A stretch of DNA of 6,683 nt from an uncultured Prevotella sp. Lineage in GTDB: Bacteria > Bacteroidota > Bacteroidia > Bacteroidales > Bacteroidaceae. Location of the stretch: assembly GCA_937874345.1 (NCBI GenBank), contig CALNBT010000204.1, forward strand, positions 1 through 6,683, in the 5' to 3' direction. Under the pieces are notes generated by a model that saw only the letters and a program-made list of their open reading frames with translations, was not told the DNA's origin and did no database searches. The number at the start of each line of letters is the position of its first letter. Within the stretch, counting starts at the first letter, position 1. Positions 1-6,683 of this stretch are shown one piece after another. A program made the position numbers and the translations under genes.

Positions 1-189
1 AAAATCTATATTCAGAAGGTTCGACTGTATGTTAGCGGAGACAACTTATGCTTGCTTTACAAGGGCAGCAAAAACCTTCCCATCGACCCGGAAATGAATG
101 ATAGTCAAGGTGGTCTTGGCAATGGTACATGGGGTCGTACATTCCCTATGATGCGTACCTTATCATTTGGTATTCAGGTTACTCTCTAA
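1..189 (+). CDS. SusC/RagA-family TonB-dependent outer-membrane transporter, C-terminal end (5' truncated by window)
   Basis: The first 62 codons of the window are open in frame 1 and end at TAA 187-189; the gene starts outside the window. The peptide has the look of a SusC-like barrel end: an amphipathic strand containing RLYVSGDNL, a loop with a DPE motif and a Gly-rich GGLGNGTWG stretch, then a final strand, RTLSFGIQVTL, that finishes on a hydrophobic residue as outer-membrane barrels do. The family forms a 22-strand barrel that imports oligosaccharides or peptides, powered by TonB, with a SusD lipoprotein as its lid. The SusD-like gene 30 bases downstream on the same strand strongly supports the call. 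Plug domain, TonB box and substrate class cannot be seen here. The fragment alone would be weak evidence; with its neighbour it is convincing. Confidence 0.88.
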   Translation, partial: KIYIQKVRLYVSGDNLCLLYKGSKNLPIDPEMNDSQGGLGNGTWGRTFPMMRTLSFGIQVTL

Positions 190-219
190 AATGATGCTAC
201 ACATAAAAAAAATGATAAT

Positions 220-1935
220 ATGAAAAAATCTATTATATTTGTGTTCGCAGCTTCAATGCTGCTGCTGTCAAGCTGTAATGATTTCCTAGATAAATCGCCC
301 CGTGACACATTCACCAATACTCCTGCATTTTGGAGTAATACCAATGACGTGGCCAGCTATAGCAATAAATTTTATGACAACTATACAGGTTACAGTTCGA
401 GTGGAAGCAGCGGATGGTTCTATTTCACAAACTTGAACGACGACCAGGCAACCTCTGCTTTCAAGGATTGGACTTTTAAGACCATTCCCAATACTTCTAG
501 TGATTGGTCTGGTCCATTCACCGAAATCCGTCGTGTTAATTATATGTTGCAGGGATTGCAGAATGCCCAGTTGTCTCAAAAGGACATTATGTACTATACG
601 GCTGTTGGCCGATTGAACAGAGCATGGCAATATTATCAACTGGTAAGGAAATATGGTGATGTGGAGTGGATTAATTATCCGATTCTTAATCCCGAAGATG
701 AATTGGTCTATGGAAAGCGTACCGACCGAGATGTCGTGATGGATTCTGTTCTTAATGATTTAAACTTTGCTATTGCAAACCTATCGCCTGTTAGTGACAA
801 GACACAATGGAGCGCAGAAATGGCTACCGCCATGAAGAGCGATATCTGTCTTTATGAAGGAACTTTTTGTAAATACCGTACACAAGCAGATAACGGCAAA
901 GCACCCGATGCTGCTCGGGCACAGAAATATCTGCAAGAAAGCGTAACAGCTTCAGAGGCTTTGATGAAATCTGGTTTGTTCTCATTGAGTGCTAAATATG
1001 GAGATATCTACAACTCTCTTAGCCTTGGAACAAACAAGGAGATCATTTTTTACCGCAATTATGAAAAGGATGTTGTCATGCATTCTATCATCGATTATAC
1101 CTGTGGTTCAACCGAGCAGTCTGGTCTTACGAAAGATGCTATTGACGCCTTCCTGTTCAGGGATGGAAAGCCTTTAGCTACAACATCCATGAATAAAGAT
1201 GACAAAGCTGTGATCAACAAGGATGGAAATTATTCTATTGCAACCATTCTCAACAACCGCGATCCACGCTTGAGCGTTCTCATTGATTCAATCATTTGTT
1301 TCAAAGGGCACTCTTGGGCACGTCTAAATGATAAGGGACAGGCATCTGGTTCGGCTTTAATGACATCTTCTACGGGTTACACCATTAAAAAGTTTGATAA
1401 CACAACGTTAGACGTTTACTATCGTACCAATATTGGAACAGGATATACGGATGCTCCGCTTTATTGGTATGCCGTAATTCTATTGAATGAAGCTGAAGCA
1501 AAGGCTGAACTGAATTCGATTACCCAAACAGATCTTGACAATACGGTTAATCTGTTGCAGAAACGTGTTGGACTTCCTAATTTAACCCTCCAACCACTAG
1601 CAGACCCGAACAAGAACATGAATGTGAGTGACCTGTTGTGGGAAATTAGACGCGTGCGCCGATGCGAGCTCATGCTTGACAATTGGTATCGCTATTGGGA
1701 TTTGGTTCGTTGGCACCAGTTGGATAAACTTGATTCAGGAGTAAATCCTGCTGTCAATTTAGGTGCAAACTTGACAAATGTTGCTAATAACAAGACCACT
1801 GTCAATGCAGATAACTACATCGTACCTACAAGTAAGGTACGTCAGTTTGATCACAAATATTATGTATATCCAATTCCAAGCAATGAGTTGAACTTGAATA
1901 CGAGCATTCAGCAAAATGCAAATTGGGCCAACTAA
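220..1935 (+). CDS. SusD/RagB-family nutrient-binding outer-membrane lipoprotein
   Basis: A complete 571-residue gene, typical SusD length. Residues 1-18 form a lipoprotein signal peptide (KK, hydrophobic core, LLLSS) with the lipidated cysteine at residue 19; Asp21 and Asp24 follow, consistent with surface export in Bacteroidota. Residues about 20-230 match the SusD-like N-terminal region: NDFLDKSPRD start and a TPR-type helix with RAWQYYQLVRKYGDV (134-148). NNRDPRL (345-351) is a common mid-protein family motif. The C-terminal RagB/SusD region shows a helix with LLNEAEAKAELN (421-432), the hallmark WEIRRVRRCEL...YRYWDLVRW (474-498), and PIPSNEL (551-557) before the terminal QNANW. SusD proteins cap the SusC barrel and bind ligand at the cell surface; ligand identity cannot be predicted. 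The start ATG lies 30 bases after the susC stop with no Shine-Dalgarno but an A-rich upstream region, normal for this phylum. It is probably co-transcribed with susC and ends before a strong terminator. Confidence 0.96.
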   Translation: MKKSIIFVFAASMLLLSSCNDFLDKSPRDTFTNTPAFWSNTNDVASYSNKFYDNYTGYSSSGSSGWFYFTNLNDDQATSAFKDWTFKTIPNTSSDWSGPFTEIRRVNYMLQGLQNAQLSQKDIMYYTAVGRLNRAWQYYQLVRKYGDVEWINYPILNPEDELVYGKRTDRDVVMDSVLNDLNFAIANLSPVSDKTQWSAEMATAMKSDICLYEGTFCKYRTQADNGKAPDAARAQKYLQESVTASEALMKSGLFSLSAKYGDIYNSLSLGTNKEIIFYRNYEKDVVMHSIIDYTCGSTEQSGLTKDAIDAFLFRDGKPLATTSMNKDDKAVINKDGNYSIATILNNRDPRLSVLIDSIICFKGHSWARLNDKGQASGSALMTSSTGYTIKKFDNTTLDVYYRTNIGTGYTDAPLYWYAVILLNEAEAKAELNSITQTDLDNTVNLLQKRVGLPNLTLQPLADPNKNMNVSDLLWEIRRVRRCELMLDNWYRYWDLVRWHQLDKLDSGVNPAVNLGANLTNVANNKTTVNADNYIVPTSKVRQFDHKYYVYPIPSNELNLNTSIQQNANWAN

Positions 1936-1949
1936 TGTTCGAAAGTAAT

Positions 1950-1982
1950 AAAAGCACCTGGTCCATTGGGCCGGGTGCTTTT
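1950..1982 (+). terminator. Intrinsic terminator after the susD-like gene
   Basis: The arm 1951-1964 (AAAGCACCTGGTCC) pairs with 1968-1981 in 14 consecutive pairs, two of them G-U, around a three-base ATT loop (1965-1967); one more A-T pair (1950/1982) can be added. The 3' arm ends in TTTT (1979-1982), followed by a pyrimidine-rich stretch. It begins 15 bases after the susD stop and 53 bases before the next start, so it probably ends the susC-susD message. The matching A-run on the 5' side would allow weaker function on the other strand, but no opposing gene is present. Confidence 0.9.
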
Positions 1983-2034
1983 GTATCTTCCCAAAATGAT
2001 TTTAACTAACTAAATAGAAGAATGTTTGAGTGAC

Positions 2035-5000
2035 ATGAGAAGACGTGCATATTTTTGTTTGATAATTGGGCTGTTCTTACCCTTGGCATTATCGGCACAG
2101 GTCCTGAACCCTGAAGAAAAGTCAAAACTTGAGGATGCCATCAATCCATTTACGGTGGGGGTTCAAACACTCAAAGTAAAGGTAGACTCTGTTCATTCTG
2201 AGCAGAATCGGTTCACCGTTTACACAAGTGATAATTTCTCCTATGTTCCATTTAGAAGGGACAATGTGCAGAAAATCTTGGAAGCTGTGAAGAATGCACT
2301 GCCAACTACTTATGCAAACGCTGCTATACACGTCATTACTGGTGGAAAAGACATTCAAGACTTGATACCTAGATTGTATCAAGACAAAAAAAACAAACGC
2401 CCTATCTTTACAAATGATTGCAAAATACCACTTGTACAGAATATGGATAGGCCCTACCAAGCACCCAAAGGATTGGATGGCAGGCATATTGCCTTGTGGC
2501 AAAGTCATGGACTATATTATCAACTAGGACTTGCACGATGGGAATGGCAACGTGCCAGAGTCTTCCAAACCGTTGAAGACAAATATACGCAAAGCTATGT
2601 CTTACCTTATTTGGTTCCCATGCTCGAAAACGCAGGAGCCATTGTGATGATGCCTCGAGAACGCGATGCCAATCCATACGAAGTCATCGTTGACAACGAT
2701 CGACAATTGGCAACATCGTTATACCAAGAAACCACTGGTGCCCAACCATGGGTCAATGGTGCCGGCAAAGGTTTTGCCTACACCAAAGAACAATATACAG
2801 AATTTGACAACCCCTTTGCTGATGGTACTTTTAGACAAGCTCAAACCGTGAAAAAGAGCAACGATCAAAGTACAATCAGCTGGATTCCAACGATACCTGT
2901 TGACAGGCAATATGCGGTCTATGTTTCGTATCAATCACAACCTAACAGTACTTCAGATGCCATCTATACGGTTTACCATAAAGATGGAAAAACCGCCTTC
3001 AAGGTGAATCAGAAGATGGGCGGAGGGACTTGGATTTATCTAGGGACATTTTCCTTCGACAAAGGAACCAGTGGGAAAGTAGTATTATCCAATTACTCAA
3101 AGGAAACGGGAACGGTTGTCACTGCCGATGCTGTTAAATTTGGTGGTGGAATGGGTAATATCGCCCGAAGGGCTGATCAAGACAGCATTGTTCACTATAC
3201 CAAAGCCAGTTCCAAATATGGCAAATCCAACATGCGCGTTGCCCGTAATGCCTATCAGCCTCAGATAAACTATCCTTATGAGGTGAGTGGCTATCCGCGC
3301 TTTGTTGAAGGGGCTCGCTATTGGATGCAGTGGGCCGGCATTCCAGACAGTATTTATTCACCCAGTCATGGCGGAGATGATTATTCTGACGATTATAAAT
3401 CTCGTGGGATATGGGTAAACTATCTGGCAGGCGGAACAAAATCCTGCCCAGATGTCAAAGGCCTTCAAATACCCATTGACCTTTCGTTTGCTTTCCATTC
3501 AGATGCCGGAACTTTCGGCAGAGATACCATTGTTGGCAGTTTGGGCATTTATAAAGTAGACCGATATGGTGGTAAATATGCCGACGGATCATCAAGAATG
3601 GCCAATCATGACTTGTGCGATTTGGTTCTGTCAAATATCACCCACGACATCCGTTCATTATATGAGCCCAATTGGACCCGCAGAGGGATGTGGGATCAAT
3701 CTTATTTCGAAGCTTGGACACCCAGAGTGCCTGCCATGTTACTTGAATTGTTATCGCATCAGAATTTTGCAGATATGCGCTATGGCTTGGATCCCCGCTT
3801 TAGATTTACGGTAAGTCGTGCCATCTATAAAGGCATGCTGAAGTTTCTTTCAGATTCGTATGGCGTTGATTATGTCGTTCAACCTTTACCCGTTGACCGC
3901 TTTTCTGCCACTTTAGGAAAAAAGGACCAAGTTAAACTTTCGTGGCACGCGGTGGTTGATTCGCTTGAACCAACAGCCATGCCCGACAAATATGTCGTTT
4001 ACAAGCGTGTTGGTAACGGAGATTTTGACAATGGTACAGTCGTCAAAAAGACAACCTATCTGTGTAATATACCTTCCGACAAAGTTGTAAGCTTCAGGGT
4101 AACGGCCTTGAATAAGGGCGGACAAAGCTTCCCATCAGAAATTCTATCGGTTGGCGTTTCTTCGCAGTCAGCTCAAAAACCGGTATTGATTGTCAATGGA
4201 TTTGAACGCATCAGTGGGCCCGACGATTTCGTAACATCAGACGATCGAGAGGCAGGATTCTTGGCCGATCAGGACAATGGTGTTCCTGATGGTACCACCA
4301 TTAATTATATTGGAAAGATGAAAGAATTTCGCCGTGCCATCCCTTGGACACATGATGACTCGGGTGGATTCGGCGACAGTTATGGCAACGAGGAGAAGCT
4401 GGTCATTGCGGGTAACACTTTTGATTATCCGGCTTTGCATGGCGCCGCTATCTTAAAAGCAGGCTATAGCTTCGTTTCTTCAAGCAAAGTGGCTGCAACC
4501 GAACAAAACTTGATCAACATTGACAACTATAGTGCCATTGATTTGATCTTGGGAAAGCAGAAACAATCCAAGATGGGCAGACCGGGTGCCACGCCTCTAC
4601 AATTCAAGACCTTTGATGATAGTCTGCAGTCGGTATTGACAACCTATTGCAAGAATGGCGGAAAAGTATTTGTTTCTGGTTCGTATGTAGCAAGCGACCT
4701 TTGGTTTAATCCACTTGCTAAACCGGTAGAAAAAGACAAACAGTTTGCACAAGACATTCTGAAATATAAATGGAGAGACAATCGTGCTGCCGTAGAAGGA
4801 AAAATCAAGACAGTAGCTTCGCCATTGACTGAAACGAACATGGAGTTGGCATATTACAATCTGCCTAACGAAACATCCTATGTCGTTGAATCACCCGATG
4901 CCATCGAACCGGCTGACGAATGTGCCTATACAGCTTTCCGTTATTCGGAAAACGGGTTAAGTGCAGGAGTTGTCTTTGGCGGATCAGAGAAAGACCATTG

Positions 5001-5106
5001 GAAGACAGTCGTTCTCGGTTTCCCGTTTGAGTCATTGAAGAATGTTGATCAGCGTGAAACGTTGATGAAATGTATTTTGGGCTACTTGCTCAATACGTCT
5101 AAATAA
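2035..5106 (+). CDS. Exported multidomain Amidase_3-like / golvesin C-terminal-like protein (family often labelled xanthan lyase or N-acetylmuramoyl-L-alanine amidase)
   Basis: This entry uses ATG 2035 (1023 residues). A TTG at 2026 would add three residues, but the ATG places RRR directly before a clean signal peptide (about 1-21, cut after LSA). Order seen: an unassigned N-terminal domain (about 25-145); the first half of a zinc-amidase fold with HIALWQSHG (His158), a VED motif (Glu181) and VMMPRERD; an inserted golvesin C-terminal-like beta domain (about 268-378, with DAIYTVYHKDG, GGGTWIYLGTF and VTADAVKFGGG); the second amidase half with LSFAFHSDAG (His488) and VPAMLLELLSHQN (Glu571); a fibronectin type III-like domain (617-708); and a C-terminal alpha/beta domain that may be glutamine-amidotransferase-like (from about 714). 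In Amidase_3 enzymes the His-Glu-His set binds zinc and the last Glu is catalytic, cleaving the MurNAc-L-Ala amide. The 'xanthan lyase' label comes only from the shared golvesin-type domain; no polysaccharide-lyase domain is seen. It probably acts in the periplasm or at the surface and is co-transcribed with the next gene. Family membership is firm; substrate is inferred. Confidence 0.88.
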   Translation: MRRRAYFCLIIGLFLPLALSAQVLNPEEKSKLEDAINPFTVGVQTLKVKVDSVHSEQNRFTVYTSDNFSYVPFRRDNVQKILEAVKNALPTTYANAAIHVITGGKDIQDLIPRLYQDKKNKRPIFTNDCKIPLVQNMDRPYQAPKGLDGRHIALWQSHGLYYQLGLARWEWQRARVFQTVEDKYTQSYVLPYLVPMLENAGAIVMMPRERDANPYEVIVDNDRQLATSLYQETTGAQPWVNGAGKGFAYTKEQYTEFDNPFADGTFRQAQTVKKSNDQSTISWIPTIPVDRQYAVYVSYQSQPNSTSDAIYTVYHKDGKTAFKVNQKMGGGTWIYLGTFSFDKGTSGKVVLSNYSKETGTVVTADAVKFGGGMGNIARRADQDSIVHYTKASSKYGKSNMRVARNAYQPQINYPYEVSGYPRFVEGARYWMQWAGIPDSIYSPSHGGDDYSDDYKSRGIWVNYLAGGTKSCPDVKGLQIPIDLSFAFHSDAGTFGRDTIVGSLGIYKVDRYGGKYADGSSRMANHDLCDLVLSNITHDIRSLYEPNWTRRGMWDQSYFEAWTPRVPAMLLELLSHQNFADMRYGLDPRFRFTVSRAIYKGMLKFLSDSYGVDYVVQPLPVDRFSATLGKKDQVKLSWHAVVDSLEPTAMPDKYVVYKRVGNGDFDNGTVVKKTTYLCNIPSDKVVSFRVTALNKGGQSFPSEILSVGVSSQSAQKPVLIVNGFERISGPDDFVTSDDREAGFLADQDNGVPDGTTINYIGKMKEFRRAIPWTHDDSGGFGDSYGNEEKLVIAGNTFDYPALHGAAILKAGYSFVSSSKVAATEQNLINIDNYSAIDLILGKQKQSKMGRPGATPLQFKTFDDSLQSVLTTYCKNGGKVFVSGSYVASDLWFNPLAKPVEKDKQFAQDILKYKWRDNRAAVEGKIKTVASPLTETNMELAYYNLPNETSYVVESPDAIEPADECAYTAFRYSENGLSAGVVFGGSEKDHWKTVVLGFPFESLKNVDQRETLMKCILGYLLNTSK

Positions 5107-5112
5107 AGGTAA

Positions 5113-6683
5113 ATGAAGATATTCGAACAGCTTTTGATATGCATCTTTGGAATAACGCTATGGTTTATTCCAATGGATGCCGTCGAACCGTTTCGGTTTG
5201 CTGTTTTGACAGACCTTCATATCAATACCGGAAGAACCTCTCCGACTGATGATCTGCGTCAATCTATCCAACAAATCAATGATACTCAAGGGCTCGACTT
5301 CGTGCTGGTCACGGGAGATTTAACCGATAATGGCGACAGAGCATCGCTGTTGACAGCAAAACAACAATTGGATCTGCTCCACATTCCTTATTACGTCATC
5401 ATGGGTAACCATGAACAAAAATGGAGTGAAAGCGCCTGTATGGATTTTAAGCGCATCTTTGGATACGAACGATTTAAGCTTGAACACAATGGCTATCTGT
5501 TCTATGGTTTCAGTTGTGGGCCTTTGATGCGAATGGCCTTGGGGCATGTGGCACCCGAAGACATTGAGTGGTTGAAAACAGAGCTGTCACAAAATGGGAA
5601 GAATGGCAAACCTGTTTTCTTGGTTACCCATATGCCCATGTTGCCCGATGATACAGACAACTGGTATGATGTAACAGATGCTGTCAGGACTTATCCTGTC
5701 AAAGCATTTATCGGAGGGCATTATCACCGAAATGTACGTCTATCCTATGATGGTATTCCGGGTATCATTAACGTGTCAAACTTGCGCACAACAGGTGAAA
5801 CGGCAGGGCAGTATAATGAAATTGATGTCACTAACGATTCTATTGTCGTTTACACCCATCCGATAAACAAACCACGTTATCGTTGGACAGCCTTATCGCT
5901 TTCAAATCAATATTATTCTGAAAAACCTGGAAGTGAAGACCTAAGACCCGATTTTACGGTGAATCATACCTATCCCGAGGTATCGGAACAATGGACTGTC
6001 TCCTCGCATGCCGGCATCTATTCTTCGCCTGTAGTGTACAAAAAACAGGTTTATGTGGCCGATAATCTGGGGCGAGTAAGTTGCTATTCCTTAAAAGATG
6101 GTCATAAAAAATGGGATTGCCAGACCGGTGCACGTATCCTTGGGACACCGGATATAGCTGATGGAATCGTGGTGGCAGCCTCGGCAGACGGGTATGTATA
6201 TGGCATCCGTGCCAAAAGCGGCACGATTGCCTGGCAAACCCCTGTAAATCGCCCTTCAATATCAGCCATATCGATTGACAAAGGCATCGCTTTTGTGGGC
6301 GGATCGGATAGCTGCTTCCGGGCTATCCATATCAAGGATGGTTCTGTGAAATGGGCCAATCACCATCCACGTGGGTATATTGAAACGAAACCTCTGGTTA
6401 TTGGAAATCAAGTAATCTTCGGGGCATGGGACAATACTCTTTATTCTTTGAACAAGGATGATGGTACATCGCAATGGACATGGCAAACCGGAAATGGAAA
6501 AGGCGTCATGTATTCTCCGGCAGCCGTATGGCCGGTCACTGGGTTTGGAAAGGTTTTCTTTGTTGATCCCGAACGGGCCATGACCGCAGTCGACCTGAAG
6601 ACCGGTCAACAGTTGTGGCGAACCTACCAAAGTAAAGTGCGCGAATCGATTGGATTGTCGGTCGACAAGAAGCGCGTCTATGC
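5113..6683 (+). CDS. Secreted calcineurin-like metallophosphoesterase fused to a PQQ-type beta-propeller (3' truncated by window)
   Basis: The frame is open from ATG 5113 to the window end: 523 full codons with no stop, so the C-terminus is missing. The N-terminus has a hydrophobic core (LLICIFGITLWFIP) and a possible cut after Ala23, suggesting export. Residues 27-about 250 carry the complete metallophosphoesterase motif set in order: DLH (Asp34, His36), GDLTDNG (Asp69), GNHE (Asn99, His100), THMP (His173) and GGHYH (His203, His205). These residues normally hold two metal ions that hydrolyse phosphomonoesters or phosphodiesters. After a linker (about 255-290) come PQQ/BamB-like propeller blades with tryptophans about 40 residues apart. 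The gene begins 6 bases after the amidase-like gene stops (TAA AGG TAA ATG), implying one transcript and possibly coupled translation; an AAAGG just upstream is too close to be a good ribosome site. Substrate is unknown, and the propeller may be a binding or scaffold module rather than a PQQ-using enzyme. Confidence 0.92.
   Translation, partial: MKIFEQLLICIFGITLWFIPMDAVEPFRFAVLTDLHINTGRTSPTDDLRQSIQQINDTQGLDFVLVTGDLTDNGDRASLLTAKQQLDLLHIPYYVIMGNHEQKWSESACMDFKRIFGYERFKLEHNGYLFYGFSCGPLMRMALGHVAPEDIEWLKTELSQNGKNGKPVFLVTHMPMLPDDTDNWYDVTDAVRTYPVKAFIGGHYHRNVRLSYDGIPGIINVSNLRTTGETAGQYNEIDVTNDSIVVYTHPINKPRYRWTALSLSNQYYSEKPGSEDLRPDFTVNHTYPEVSEQWTVSSHAGIYSSPVVYKKQVYVADNLGRVSCYSLKDGHKKWDCQTGARILGTPDIADGIVVAASADGYVYGIRAKSGTIAWQTPVNRPSISAISIDKGIAFVGGSDSCFRAIHIKDGSVKWANHHPRGYIETKPLVIGNQVIFGAWDNTLYSLNKDDGTSQWTWQTGNGKGVMYSPAAVWPVTGFGKVFFVDPERAMTAVDLKTGQQLWRTYQSKVRESIGLSVDKKRVY
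5986..6683 (+). repeat. Coding repeats: PQQ-type beta-propeller blades (five plus the start of a sixth)
   Basis: Within the phosphoesterase gene the protein repeats a pattern: a small-residue turn, a strand such as QVYVADNLG or IVVAASADG, a second strand (VSCYSLKDG, VYGIRAKSG, LYSLNKDDG), then a G-x-x-x-W strand. Conserved tryptophans fall at residues 294, 334, 374, 414, 455 and 502, a period of 40 at first and longer in the last two. This is the Trp-docking spacing of PQQ/BamB-like propellers. The repeats are degenerate at DNA level. A closed propeller of seven or eight blades would need roughly 100 or more further residues beyond the window. Confidence 0.85.

Noticed and set aside
286..639. 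Minus-strand open frame opposite the susD-like gene (117 codons)
   Set aside because: It lies wholly inside a strongly supported gene, and its translation has no recognisable domain, signal or family motif.
1980..2010. Bacteroidetes-type promoter, TTTG (1980-1983) and TAACTAAC (2003-2010)
   Set aside because: The spacing fits, but the -7 element matches the TAnnTTTG consensus only at TA and one T, and the -33 element is part of the terminator T-tract. Too weak to annotate.
2003..2014. Short tandem TAAC TAAC TAAA
   Set aside because: Three imperfect 4-base units in AT-rich spacer; expected by chance, and no associated feature.
2026..2034. TTG at 2026 as the start of the amidase-like gene
   Set aside because: It adds only Met-Ser-Asp before an ATG that gives a better signal peptide (Arg-rich start straight into the hydrophobic core). 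There is no ribosome-site evidence favouring TTG.
2122..2677. Two overlapping minus-strand open frames opposite the amidase-like gene
   Set aside because: They are shadows of the coding strand with no domain signature, and they overlap each other in different frames.
5104..5115. Read-through fusion of the amidase-like gene with the phosphoesterase, which share a reading frame
   Set aside because: Two in-frame TAA stops (5104-5106 and 5110-5112) separate them, and the downstream protein has its own signal peptide.
5954..6630. Three overlapping minus-strand frames opposite the propeller region
   Set aside because: The plus-strand frame has periodic Trp repeats and a phosphoesterase domain upstream. 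The minus-strand translations are low-complexity mixtures without motifs.

Overview
The window reads as Bacteroidota, most likely order Bacteroidales (a Prevotella- or Bacteroides-like genome). The reasons are a SusC/SusD outer-membrane pair, a SusD lipoprotein signal with an acidic residue close after the cysteine, AT-rich start regions without Shine-Dalgarno sequences, and a Bacteroidetes-type multidomain 'xanthan lyase/golvesin-C' protein. Genus is not resolved. All genes are on the + strand, coding density is high, and nothing resembling an RNA gene, CRISPR array or mobile element was seen.

Layout: 1-189 is the last 62 codons of a SusC-like TonB-dependent transporter, cut by the left edge. 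After a 30-base gap, 220-1935 is a complete SusD-like lipoprotein. A strong intrinsic terminator (about 1950-1982) closes that unit. A second unit starts at 2035 with a 1023-residue exported protein: a zinc-amidase (Amidase_3-like) domain interrupted by a golvesin C-terminal-like beta domain, then a fibronectin type III-like domain and a C-terminal alpha/beta domain. Six bases after its stop, at 5113, begins a secreted calcineurin-like metallophosphoesterase fused to a PQQ-type beta-propeller. It runs off the right edge, with five blades and the start of a sixth visible.

How it may work together: SusC/SusD bind and import an oligomer across the outer membrane, while the two exported enzymes act on substrate at the surface or in the periplasm. 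The amidase-type active site suggests an amide bond of the peptidoglycan stem-peptide kind, and the phosphoesterase suggests a phosphorylated substrate or product. A peptidoglycan or other cell-wall-fragment utilisation locus is therefore a reasonable hypothesis, but no substrate is proven by this sequence. The genes belong to known families. The novelty, if any, lies in domain architecture and gene combination.
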